This document shows positions 13,009 to 23,226 of a DNA stretch of 64,000 bases, in pieces; within the stretch, counting starts at the first letter, position 1, and the number at the start of each line of letters is the position of its first letter. This DNA comes from Curvularia sp. ZM96 (lineage: Eukaryota > Ascomycota > Dothideomycetes > Pleosporales > Pleosporaceae), in NCBI GenBank assembly GCA_022457065.1, contig JAJGBQ010000004.1:4510712-4574711 (forward strand). Reading direction: 5' to 3'. The translations under genes and the position numbers were made by a program. The notes beneath the pieces are model-generated. The model worked only from the letters and a program-made list of their open reading frames with translations. It made no database searches and was not told where the DNA came from.

Positions 13009-13604
13009 TGCGCTGCGGAACTGCGCTTAAAGGTTACTGAGATCTAAATATTGTGATTGCTCCCCCATTGTGAAGCTGGTCGTAGTCGGTGACTGGTGAG
13101 AACGTAGAGCAATCTCAATTATCGAAGCGGGAGCGAGGCAGTTAGAAGGAGGCCTAATCACCAGCCCGTGCAGACGAAATTAGTTTTCAGGTCAGGAGCA
13201 TTCAAGACGGCCTTTGGAATGTCTTTCTTATTTATCCGTTTAACGCCTTCAGCGTCTATTGTGTCGAAACGAGGCAGGTGCAACTTGGAAATGAAACGCC
13301 AAGCCAATTGCAACAAAACCTACTTAGTAGAGGCTGAAGATGCAAACACGCTAGAGTGATATGAGCTATTAAGAATAGGCTACACAAGACTTGACCGAAC
13401 TTATGCGCACGGAACACAGTGCCAGAATGGGTCTAGTGTAAGGTATCGGAGCAGTGAAGGAATAGTCTCAATAAAACGTACTCTACAGGGGCTGAGACAT
13501 GACTACCGCTGCCACAGATTCGTCGTGTCAATGGAAATCTCCCTATTGGTAAGACCAAGCGTCTCCAAACGGTCCAGATGCTGGTTGACCCGTAGCACTC
13601 TCGC
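13009..13604. other. Intergenic, no gene seen
   Basis: Nothing beyond short unsupported frames. It contains the 5' flank of the gene at 12276-13008 and the 3' flank of the gene at 13605-14499. Confidence 0.4.
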
Positions 13605-14499
13605 CTAATACGTTGGATCGTTGGGATTGTTCAACGGGCTCCATGCCCGGCGTATATCCGCAATGGCACCGCACACCCACGTACGCGTATTCGACGCCAT
13701 GTCTTCCATGTGTTCTTTGAACCTAGTATCCCAGCAGTCGCGTATGTTGATCTCAGCGTTGGGGTGCCCAAAGTCGTATGCATCAGATGCTCGCTGGAAC
13801 TCTTTTCGGAGTACTCTGTTAATGCCCCCGAGCTTAGGTCGGACATACGGATGGTTCAGATAGTTAAACACAGCAACTGCCTTGATTGCGTCAGTAACTT
13901 GATCGTTGTAATGGCCCGCCATACTCACATCTCGGATCGACTGTAGCACTTCCCTAAGCTCGGTGCCGGCGACCATCAATAGCCAGCTGCCATCACTGAT
14001 GGGGTCCAAGTATCTCCAGATCTACAGCAGCATGGTCAGTCTAAACGTCACCCATAATACCTCCAAGTCGGCTACTTACCCTAGCTTCCATCCCATTCAG
14101 GTTCGTCCAAAGCAGGACGAAGTTCACCGTGTTCAACTCACTACCGAGCGCGTCCTTGATACGCTCACTAGGAACTGAACTCATGAATCTACCAGGCAAG
14201 GATAAACCGCTCGTGATGGGGTTATTAAAATCGTTCATGAAGAAATCGCAAGGGACTTTGCACCTGGTGTCGCCCAGTGCGTCGGTGAAAAACAGAGCCA
14301 TTGTCTGTATGTCAATGATGCGTTCAGCTGTGCAAGGTCAAGGGTTAGCGATCATGATCACGTAAGAAGAACTATAACTATAGCATGCAGAAAGAGTGAG
14401 TATCGACTTACTGGCATAATACTTGCCACTACATCTGCAAAGTACCAGTCGGCGGTGTGTTATCTGTTTTTGGCGATGAGGTGTGTCTATACTCTGCAT
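13605..14499 (-). CDS. Hypothetical protein, three exons
   Basis: Proposed exons are 14499-14412, 14327-14080 and 14021-13605. Introns are 84 bp (donor GTAAGT, acceptor TGCACAG) and 58 bp (donor GTAAGT, branch ACTGAC, acceptor CTGTAG). The splices keep one frame and give 250 residues. Exon 2 reads through LNTVNFVLLWTNLNGMEAR into exon 3 IWRYLDPISDGSWLL, a smooth join that supports the second intron. The first exon is less certain: the start could instead be the Met at 14301. Exon 3 ends with INIRDCWDTRFKEHMEDMA and WSPLNNPNDPTY. There is no signal peptide or membrane segment, and the family was not recognised. Confidence 0.6.
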
Positions 14500-15533
14500 A
14501 TTTTATTCATTATTCTTGTATCTCGGTTTCGCGATAGCAGTCACCTCTATTGTCGTCCCTAATTTAACCAAGCAGTCGCCAGCCCGCTGATACTGATCTG
14601 AAACACAAGACATCCAGTCGATATAGCGATTTGAATAAGGTGCCACAGACTTCACAGCTCTGGCGTTTCTGCCCTCATTCCAAAACAAGACAGCCATTTT
14701 ACAACATTGCGGTTTAGACTGCAAACGTATACCTTATTAAGTAGAGCTTAGTGCCTTCTAGGTAGCTAAAAACACCCATCCTTCAACTATGATAACACGA
14801 GCGCAACGTAAGAATAGGCTTTTCTAACCAGTAGGGTTAAAAGATAGAGACTGAAAGTATATGTTAGCTTGTTTTTAATCTTTTATTACAGCCTAGAGAA
14901 GTCGTGTTTTAGTAAGGGTTTTGCTTATGGTAGTGTTTCGCGCACCTATGGTGTGTCTTCTTCTCTATGTGAATCAGTGCTCTGAAGTCTTAGATCCCAA
15001 CAAGCTAACCTGCAGATTTACGACCTTCTAATACCAGCCAAGCTTCAACATAATCTTTCAGAGAAAGCAATACGGAAGCGCGCATTGTACGGGCGTTCAG
15101 TATATGTACAGTATACTAGCCCTCAGGGCGTTACGAAAGGTATGAGGGAGTGCTGGCTTCATGTTGAAGTGGTGTGACGAGGGAGGATCGAGCGTGATAG
15201 TGGAGAAGAGGTTGACAGAAACTGGAATACATAGTAACTTAACTCAGAATCATAAAGATCTGGCGTTCTAGGCCTCACCTTTTAGATCAAACACGATTAA
15301 TTTTAGGGACGCGCAAGTGCATTCAACATCATTCATGAGAATATTAAGATATTCAAATCATGTATTAATTTCTAAGGGCGTGATTCGAAATCTAACAAGA
15401 TAGTGTCTGAACGAACGTCGGGAGAAGAACTCTCCAAAATAGATAATATCAAAAACGACAGGACATGCAACGCACATGCGCCTCCAATCCAGCCCTCTAG
15501 CGGCCGTTCAAGCCTTTGCAGATCTCAGCTCAC
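14500..15533. other. Intergenic, no gene seen
   Basis: About 1 kb, AT-rich, with no supported gene or RNA. A short minus-strand frame at 14503-14724 overlaps the promoter side of the preceding gene and looks like chance. Confidence 0.4.
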
Positions 15534-15929
15534 TTAAAAGCTGCAGAACGCGCACTGGATGCCCAGGCCACTGACGTCCTTCGTTCCATCGCCAAAGAAG
15601 ACATCCGCAACGTGGGTGTTTAGATCACAAGCGACATTTCCGTTGGCGTCGTTGCCGGCACGGCCGGTGAAAAGACCGCAAGAGGCACCAGATAGCGTAA
15701 TCGTGAAACTTATGGGGGCAAAGCCAAAACCGATAGAGTCGGGGTTATTGACGACTGTAAGAGGCTGGTCTCCAGTACCGCCGTTAACTAAGCCAATTAC
15801 GGTGGGGGTTTGTCGCGCGCTGACTGCTCGGCGGTTGCTGATTTGACGAGTGTCCTTGGGTGCTGGGGTGGCGGATGCGCCGGCCACAAGAGCCATAGCG
15901 AGCAGAGTGGTGATGGTGGAGGTGTACAT
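15534..15929 (-). CDS. Small secreted protein with four cysteines
   Basis: Starts at the Met codon at 15929, giving 131 residues. The frame stays open upstream, but this start is chosen because it begins a clear signal peptide (basic-free start, hydrophobic LLAMALVAGASA, Ala-x-Ala-type cleavage near residue 21) and lies about 140 bp downstream of a TATA-like sequence. A possible Kex2-like site, NRR, follows the signal. The mature part is rich in Gly, Asn and Val and has four Cys: one in SGASCGLF, one in NVACDLN and two in the C-terminal QCAFCSF. No domain was recognised. The size, secretion signal and Cys content fit a candidate effector or cell-surface protein; that is inference. Confidence 0.75.
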   Translation of the reverse strand: MYTSTITTLLAMALVAGASATPAPKDTRQISNRRAVSARQTPTVIGLVNGGTGDQPLTVVNNPDSIGFGFAPISFTITLSGASCGLFTGRAGNDANGNVACDLNTHVADVFFGDGTKDVSGLGIQCAFCSF

Positions 15930-16067
15930 TGCGATCGTTGGTTTCGTATTGTTCTTTCCAAGAAAATTCCGAGAGAGAAAGGAAAAAGAAGATGAGAGAA
16001 GAAGATCTGATTGCTTGTTTGGTTTTGCTGTTGTATGATGGAGAGAAACATGGCGATGGGAAGGTCG

Positions 16068-16078
16068 AGTTATATAGA
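16068..16078 (-). promoter_or_regulatory. TATA-like element of the small secreted protein gene
   Basis: The minus strand reads CTCTATATAACTC, about 140 bp upstream of the start codon at 15929. It is the only clear TATA-like motif in that interval. Confidence 0.45.
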
Positions 16079-16230
16079 GCTGCCTTGATGGGTGCGTTTG
16101 CGCTATAGCTGTGGTGGGCTGTGTATGCATGGTAGCATACTGGCGCCAGCAACGGTGAAGCACGTAATCTCCTATTCATTTTGATATTGTTCTCAAGACA
16201 GTTTGTCATAGGAGCAAAAGCGTATCTCAA

Positions 16231-17969
16231 GCTAGTGCCAGCAATGTCGGCCGAGGTGTTTCATCGCGAACGCATGCAGAGATCAGCGATTCTTGCATTG
16301 ATCGTCCCGCAAGCCAAGCTCTGGGTAATCCATCGCGAAAAGTGAGCAATATCCAATCAGAACTGTCCCGCTGACGTGATGCTGACCACTCGTGGCTACG
16401 CTACCCATCAGCAAGCACAAAAGACTACATGTTGATGGCGACAGCAGCCGCTGTGGGCGTGACGTGTCTTATGAGTATTTTTAGTCTTAGCTTGCGTAGT
16501 AATGCAAGGTACGACATCGCGACAGGGTAAACTGCTTGGGTAAGGCAGATTGGACAGGATGCCCGAAAGTAGAAGTCAATCAAATATAATCGTAGCATGC
16601 AATTTTTACAGAGCCCATCCGCAAGAGTCACGCGTCCCAAGGTTATTGATGGGAAAACTCCATGGGCTTATGCTAGTTTCAGTTGATTCACAGCCGTGGC
16701 TAGGGAGATGGGATTATCAAATTATTGATGGAGTGTTTAGCAACACACAAAAAGACAATCTAACTACAGACTCAGGTAGCTTGGGGTTGACGCAAAAAAT
16801 GCTCACGATGGTACGTAGGACCATGTTGTTCTTAGTAGGAAATCGGCAAAGATTTGTCCCAGGACTCTAGTCGAACTCTTAGTTGGTGAACTCTGGCAGT
16901 ATGCTCAGCCTCTTTGTTTCCATTCTGAATTTCTCCTCTGATCGTCCTGAACTGTAACCCACGGCCGCTTAGATCCACGATCATGTCCGAAGGTCGCTAG
17001 GGCCAATGTACCACGGCAATAGCTTGATGTTTGCATGTGAGTGGTGCGGGTACCTAAATTATCCTTCAAGTTCGCCAAATCAATCACGCATATGCGCCTC
17101 GCCGTCCCATACTAAGTACTACACATGAAGAAGGTACCCAACGGACCCAGATTGACACGGGCGCGCGTTGTCAAGCGGGTCTCGATCGGGTTGCCAAGTT
17201 GGCCTCGACCACGGGTTAGAACGTCCACGTTTGTCTCGGCAGCCCCGTCGAGTAGTCGCGGCACAAACTCACCAAACTCCCCTCAGCCTTGTCAAGCCTT
17301 TATCACCATGATTGACCCAATCCGTTCGCTTGATGTAGGGGCTTCGAAGGTTTAGTGTGGTTCACGAACAGCCAGCTCGATATTGTTGGCGGATCTTGTT
17401 GGTGTGCCCCGTACCTTCGAGGATCAGCGCGGCTGACAATGGACAGCTCGTTCTTGCTTGTAGTCCTCGAGAGTATACAGAATCAATACGTTAAGGGCTA
17501 GAGTCTGGGAACAATAGCAGACTGGTCTGATACTTTCTGAGTTTGTACCGTACGCCTCGAATATGGGGACATCCTAGATGTTCACCCAATGGTAGTAACC
17601 ACAAACATCTACACTAAACCTCTCGCGTAAAGCCACTAAATTACATTGCAATACCACTACGTACAGCAAAGACCAGCACTTAGATCGCCTCCATGGCGCC
17701 TCTTATCGAGTCTAGGGACGCTGAGTCAACGGAGGCTAGAGATCTCCTGCACGTGGTACAAGAAACACTGCTGCAGTAGTATTAAAGATCTATTGTTCAT
17801 CTTCAAGTTCTTCTCACCCAGCTTTCCCTTACAGCCTTCTTTACTATCTGTTCTTTTGCTTTGGTGTGTTTCGCACCGTCCGACTTGCAGTTACCTTGCT
17901 GCTATCACTCGTTTTACTCTCTTTGCCCTTGTTTTAACACTTGTACCAATCCTAATACTAATACTAACC
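16231..17969. other. Intergenic, no supported gene
   Basis: About 1.7 kb without a convincing gene. Several frames of 60-106 codons occur on both strands, but none shows a domain, signal peptide or intron logic. A T/C-rich tract at 17800-17960 leads into the next small gene and resembles a fungal promoter or 5' leader. Confidence 0.4.
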
Positions 17970-18275
17970 ATGCCGTTCATTGACACCACACTGGGTCTTG
18001 CCAGTGTTGCATACGCACACAGTGTCCCAACAAGTCACCCGTCAAACAACCCGTTGACTTCCGCGTCCAAGGTCCCGGCCAAAGTCTGTGAGACTGCCTA
18101 CGGTAACCAGGAAAATGGTGCGAAAGCTACTCCCCCTGCCTTCCACAGCGACAACCATCATGTCAAATATACTCCCATCTTGCCAAAGGACAAGACTCAG
18201 CTTTACTACGCCGAAGTTGGTCGCGACGATGCAAATATGTATTTGTGCCTCACCTCGAATATGCTCGACCACTAA
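17970..18275 (+). CDS. Small hypothetical protein
   Basis: An open frame of 101 residues begins at the Met after a CT-rich leader and the context ACTAACCATG. The frame also extends upstream to 17646, but that part translates pyrimidine-rich leader. The protein is rich in Pro, Asn and His and ends YYAEVGRDDANMYLCLTSN. A further coding-like segment at about 18320-18406 (reading HFKAPAVVLEHSDYFRQ) may be a C-terminal exon or a decayed part of the same gene, since I could not find splice sites that join them in frame. The family was not recognised. Confidence 0.4.
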   Translation: MPFIDTTLGLASVAYAHSVPTSHPSNNPLTSASKVPAKVCETAYGNQENGAKATPPAFHSDNHHVKYTPILPKDKTQLYYAEVGRDDANMYLCLTSNMLDH

Positions 18276-18536
18276 CACCCAATTCTAGAGCCGAGCAATG
18301 GATCCTAATTCGGGGTAGTGGATCTGCATTTCAAGGCCCCTGCTGTTGTGCTAGAGCACTCGGATTACTTCCGCCAGACCAAGTACTCTGATAATCAGCT
18401 GTAAACACTGTTAGAAGAAGAAGAAGGAATAGTACGAACTGAACCTATAATTATCCTTGCGATAAAGCATATATCCATACAGTATCTGCACTATAACCTT
18501 TTACCACGATTTACAATTGTTCTATATTTTAAAAAC

Positions 18537-18861
18537 ATGAAACTTTATATAGTTAACATATTTCTTATGGCCTCTATGGTCTACGCTATTCCAGCCATTA
18601 TGAATGAAAGTGCTAAACACGGTGTTAGACTTCAATCTCGGCAGTGTGCTATGGTAAGTATTAGTGAACTTTATATCTATCAATACTAAAAGTTTCTAAC
18701 TAATGATTTTAATAGCCTGGGGATTCATGCAACCGATTCTCCCCATGTTGTCAAGGAAACTGTGTTGGGATATATCGTGCCCAGCCAGGTCTTGTAAGTG
18801 GTTCTAATAGGAACATAGATTATTAACAGGAAGCCTGACTTTTTCATAGTGCATAAGTTAG
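18537..18861 (+). CDS. Small secreted cystine-knot-like peptide, three exons
   Basis: Exons are 18537-18653, 18716-18793 and 18850-18861. Intron 1 (62 bp) has GTAAGT, branch TTCTAAC and AATAG. Intron 2 (56 bp) has GTAAGT, a TTAAC branch and CATAG. The product is 68 residues. Residues 1 to about 17 form a signal peptide (KLYIVNIFLMASMVYA). The C-terminal half has six cysteines spaced C-x6-C-x5-C-C-x3-C-x10-C, the classic inhibitor cystine-knot pattern. The last Cys is only added if intron 2 is removed, which supports that splice. Each exon is too short to stand out as an open frame. Proteins of this shape in fungi include secreted effectors and inhibitors; the function of this one is unknown. 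Confidence 0.7.
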
Positions 18862-19829
18862 GTTCAGGGTGAAAAGAAGACTTGCTTCTGAAATTGAACT
18901 CGATTGGATTTCTAATCCCTTCTGTAAAGTAGGTCTCTAAATACCTTCGCAAGAAAAATACATTTCATTTCTTGTGATTATATAAGCAGAAACTCATTAG
19001 CAGAGTGCAAGAGAGCAATTTTTATATGTTAGAATGGAAGTGAACTCCTAACGCATCTGTCTTGCTGCCTGATATATGATGCTACGTGAATTAACCTCTA
19101 ATATATCCTGAACTAGTTACTAGAAGATCTTAATTGAGAGTCTTTGCCAATAGAATCCCTTAGTCAACGCCAATTGCACAGGTCTATAGAAACTGGTGAA
19201 CGTATGCGTCCGCGTCATTGGCGCCACAACGGCTAAACCTAAGCCCAACACTACTACCACCTTAGGAAATAGAATCTAAACGTCTTAGCTAATATAGCTA
19301 GGTATAGTAAGAGTACTACGTAGAAGTTATATATAAGATATACAATAAAATTATTAATACATTATAAACTAACTAAATCATATCCTCGCTAGGCTTCAAC
19401 GATGTTATTCTTAATTCGTATAAATCTCTTCTTTTGCTAGGAATTATAAACAAGTGAACTGCTGCATGCTTACGTCACAGCAAGCTAGAAAGATACAGGG
19501 TGTGCAGAAAAGACAATTGGCGGTCATATAATAGAAGATGTAAACCACAGACAGTGCCCGCTGTAACACGCCTGATGGCAAGCCAGATAAGGTGGTCTGT
19601 ACAGATCCGAAGGCCTGTGCTATCAGTTAACCCTTCATTGTAGTTCACGACGATGAAGATACTCTCAGGCGGTGAAGGTGGCGTAGGAATGCCAGATATG
19701 GTGGACGAGTCATTCGATACCAATGGATGCAATCGTCCTCCTCCATCTGCTAAATACGTCATCACACCACGAAGTCATTCCGCTACGAGTAAATGGACGT
19801 CACCTCTCTATTGAGGCAGGAAACTAGAA
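18862..19829. other. AT-rich intergenic, no gene seen
   Basis: AT-rich stretch with many TA steps around 19260-19400 that resembles mildly RIP-affected DNA. A minus-strand frame at 19475-19765 has no recognisable features. Confidence 0.4.
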
Positions 19830-20927
19830 CTACAGCTTGCCCGATCTCCTGTCCTCCGCAATCTTTAGTATCGGTCGTAGATTAGTAGGCTGTACTCGAT
19901 CCCACAAGCCTCCTAATCCCTGCTCTCTTCCTCTCTTTTCCTCTCTCTTGAACCACTCTTCGGCACTTTTGATTCTGTTCGGCAGAATCTCGTCCAGTAA
20001 TGCATAGTCGCGGCGAATAACTCCTTTGTTTTGTCCAGAATGCTTCCACATGTTCCAAAAGCCAGTAAAGTTCTGCTGGACAGTCATCGATGCTTTGTCT
20101 TGAATATCTGCATTGTAACCTGATGAAGCCTTCGCAATCTTGGATAGTGATCCCGATTCCCAGTATTCCTCAAGACTTGTGTCAACGTAGCGTGCAGGAT
20201 GTCCTGTCACCTTTTGGAAAGCAGCGGCGAGCTCATTGTATCCAATATGTGCGACTGCAACCTCCAAGTCCATGCCGTTTGCACGGTCGGGATTATCAAA
20301 CAACCAGCGTACATAGTGTGCGCAGTCTTCCAGCGCGACATGCACGACAGCTCCGTCTCCAAGAGGCACGCGCCATGTCACGATACCATCCTCGACAGTT
20401 GGCGTCATCGGTGTGCCGACAGCAATAGCCATCTCAATGTACGGACCAGTGGTGAATAGCGCAGCTCCCATCGTTCTGCCGTTGTCGCGCGTCTGCTGCA
20501 GGATCCACTCGCCAATACGTCCCTTGCCATCGTAGTGACCAGTGCGGAACTTAGCGTCATACCCTGACTTTTTATAGACGAAATCAAGGTTTCCGTAGAC
20601 AAAGAATTTTATGCCACACTCTAGGGCGAGCTCGTATGCTCGCACGGCCCAGTACATTTCTGTCTTTTCGCCGCTGTTGAAGCCGTCGAGGTTGACAAAG
20701 GCACCATCACAACCAGAATATCCGGCGCGCAGAACGCCTTCATCTGCGAATGTGCCTTCCACAAAAGAGACGTTAGGGAGAGCAGCAAGCTCCTTAGCAC
20801 GAGTGGAGGTAGCATCCCGTGTAAGGATCTTGCAGTGATATTTGGGAACAAGGCCTCTGATGACAGGAAAACCCTGCGCGCCGGTGCCACCAACAATGAA
20901 AATGGTTGAGGTGGTGTAGCAAGACAT
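19830..20927 (-). CDS. NmrA-like family NAD(P)-binding protein
   Basis: Single exon, 365 residues, start in the context CACCATGTC. The N-terminus has the Rossmann motif IFIVGGTGAQG (about residues 9-19), followed by ILTRDATSTRAKELAAL, where NADPH-phosphate-binding Arg residues are usual. A YGNLDFVYK segment sits where atypical short-chain dehydrogenases have their active-site region, without a clear YxxxK. The length fits the NmrA/HSCARG family, which includes redox-sensing regulators and a few reductases. It is soluble, with no signal peptide. It lies 9 kb from the PKS with unrelated genes between, so membership of that pathway is doubtful. Confidence 0.85.
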   Translation of the reverse strand: MSCYTTSTIFIVGGTGAQGFPVIRGLVPKYHCKILTRDATSTRAKELAALPNVSFVEGTFADEGVLRAGYSGCDGAFVNLDGFNSGEKTEMYWAVRAYELALECGIKFFVYGNLDFVYKKSGYDAKFRTGHYDGKGRIGEWILQQTRDNGRTMGAALFTTGPYIEMAIAVGTPMTPTVEDGIVTWRVPLGDGAVVHVALEDCAHYVRWLFDNPDRANGMDLEVAVAHIGYNELAAAFQKVTGHPARYVDTSLEEYWESGSLSKIAKASSGYNADIQDKASMTVQQNFTGFWNMWKHSGQNKGVIRRDYALLDEILPNRIKSAEEWFKREEKRGREQGLGGLWDRVQPTNLRPILKIAEDRRSGKL

Positions 20928-20975
20928 GGTGGGTTGTTGTACAATGATGAGAGGTTTGAACTCAGTAATATAATC

Positions 20976-21113
20976 AGTCTTGATTACTATTCAAAAAGAT
21001 TAGTGATCACATCCGAACAGTTTAGTTCCCAGAAGTGATATAGTTGGTCCTGATTACTATTCAAAAAGCTTACTTATCACGTCTAAACAATCTAGTTTCC
21101 ACAAGCGGTTCTG
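20976..21113. repeat. 70-bp tandem duplication upstream of the NmrA-like gene
   Basis: The sequence around TGATTACTATTCAAAAAG at 20981 recurs at 21051 with a 70-bp period. The second copy differs mainly by transitions. It lies in the presumed promoter of the gene at 19830-20927. Confidence 0.7.
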
Positions 21114-21582
21114 TACTATTCCAATCTCATCCGCGCAAGTTATGTAGCGTGCACAGAATCGAGCTCCTTCCGTTTTACGATCGCCGCGTACTTCAAGCGC
21201 AGCGAGCCAACTTAAAGGCGCTGTGGTCGCTGCAGCGAGGCTGGGCACAACTCGCGCGCATGTAAACAAAGGAAATAGTCCATCTACGCAATTCAACCCT
21301 ACACATTATGCCAAATGGAATGATGGTCTCTTGGGGAAAATGGTTGGAAATCGCGGATTACCCCTGTAACTTCATCCCGCTATTCCTTATATCTGGTCCC
21401 TTTACTATCTTACATACACGTGCGTATCCATACTCGTACACGTAACACATCATCTTTTTTCCTATACTCTTAGTAGTGCTGAGGCATACTGATTACTGTG
21501 CGTGTTAAATGACCGTGGCGTAGTTGGAAGAGTTATGGCATAGCGTTTCAAGATACAACCTTGGTGCTTGCTTACTGCCCGT

Positions 21583-21826
21583 TGTAACAGCTTAGTAACA
21601 CAGCCCCCTTAGTATCCCGACAGGTGGAGATATGAGTGAAATCCGAATCGGATCTGGATCTGAATCAGCATGTATAATTACTAGCAACCCCATGTAGCTA
21701 TTCTGCAAGTTTCTAATATCCTTTCATACAAGGCCTATAGGTGTCTATCGAATCAAAAGCTCTTTTGGTATCCCACGCACCCCCATATGCCTCTGAGTGA
21801 CCCTACTGTGGATTAGGTAACATTCT
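21583..21826. mobile_element. Diverged copy of a small interspersed repeat
   Basis: The part at about 21700-21815 matches 26505-26620 closely, including AAGGCCTATAGGTGTCTATC. The copy at 26384 has clear terminal inverted repeats; here the left end reads TGTAACAGC and the right end is decayed. It looks like an old copy of the same MITE-like family. Confidence 0.5.
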
Positions 21827-21864
21827 ATCTCTAGGTTAAACAAACTACAATAGGAAGAAAATAT

Positions 21865-23226
21865 CTAATCAATCTCTATCCTTGGCAACGGAGGTGCGTA
21901 TATGTGCTGTCGAGTGTAACCTAGATACACATTGTCTTCTGGTATTTTCTGTGGTAGCATGGTGTATCTCTTAAGCCCTCTATCAAAGTTGGTCAGGCAG
22001 AGAATCGCCATCACAATAGTGCAAGTAATCATGGCCAAGCTAATAGCGGCCATCAACATTACCAGGTAGTTGAGCTGTAGAGATGTGTCCGACAGCTTGT
22101 AGGCCAGATATGCTACAGTACCAACATAGGCAACCTGGCGATGTTCGATCAGCTGGATGAAAGAGAGTGCTGGCAGTAACCTACGATGATGCAGATCGTC
22201 CCCCATCTGGTCTCTATCTGAACGCAATATATAGCTAGGAATAGAATGATCGTGGCAAGGAAGATACCCAGTATCGAGGGCACGAATTCGGGATCTCCTT
22301 GATCAAGAAGCGTGATCACCTGAGCAAGAAAGCTCAGAATGAGAAAGTAATCAAACTTGACGAAGGTTATGTAAATCTGCAAGGGTTAAATAATCTCAGA
22401 AAACAGAAGTGTGCAGAATAGCAGCAGAAGCAAGCTAAGGGTGACTGACTTGGAAATTGAGTAGCCGTCGCTTCATGGACAAGTCAGCATGAACGACCTT
22501 GTAGACAAGCCATGCGAACTCAGAATGCAGCTTGAAGGCAATGCAGAGCAGAGCAGCTGTCGCTACAGCTTGCACCGACGCCACTGTCAGCAGTACCGGA
22601 CGTACGCGATGCCAGGTGCCAAGATCAGGAGGTAGCAACGGCCTGACCCCCAAGGCGAGGGACTCGGTGAGGGTGTTTAAGTCCTTTCTAACGTGCAACG
22701 GCTGTACAGCAGCGTACGCCATCAAGAAGAGATTGTATACGCACACCCCTACGACCTGTATCATACTGCCTAGATGTAGCGCATCGTAGACGATAATAAG
22801 CTCGAAGATGTAGGCCAATATGAACAAAGAGAGGTACAGCTTGATTGTGCGCCCAGAGGTGACTTGAAAAGCGGCCGGGTCGAGGTCATTCTGTACTGTG
22901 ACGAATACGTAGCTACATAATACCATCAATATCTCGTACAAGGAACGATACTTTCGCATGAGACTAACCATTCGAGGCCTATGATGAATATACCTTGTAA
23001 AGCTGTGACGAGAAGTAATAAACGCGTAAAGCAGGTATTGGGAAAGTATAAAGATGTACGCATAACGAGGATATGGCAAGTGAGGTCCGAAGTGGCATTT
23101 ATGTCGTGATCGTAACAGTCCGGTCGTTCTGATGGCAACAAATACAACCAAGATTACAAAGGGAAGGGTAGAAGAGCACGAGGATGCGTGTTGAGACACG
23201 CAGCAGTAGTGGAAATGGTCGAACAT
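21865..23226 (-). CDS. Multi-pass membrane protein, UPF0658 Golgi-type
   Basis: Exons 23226-22450, 22376-22185 and 22134-21865, with introns of 73 bp (donor GTCAGT, acceptor TTGCAG) and 50 bp (donor GTAGGT, acceptor GCCAG). Both splices are in phase 0 and give 412 residues. Seven or so hydrophobic segments are seen, for example LSLFILAYIFELIIVYDAL, YFLILSFLAQVITLL, ILGIFLATIILFLAIYC and a last one before CLTNFDRGLKRY. The order MKRRLLNFQ-IYITFVKFDYF, then VQIETRWG and NFDRGLK, resembles fungal UPF0658 Golgi membrane proteins as I remember them; their function is unknown. The true start may be an internal Met near 22960, because the first 80 residues read less like the family. Confidence 0.7.

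Noticed and set aside
21510..21560. A tRNA-like A box (TGGCGTAGTTGG) followed by GTTTCAAG
   Set aside because: The distance to the B-box-like sequence is too short (about 17 bp) and no cloverleaf can be folded by eye. At most it is a chance match or a decayed SINE head.
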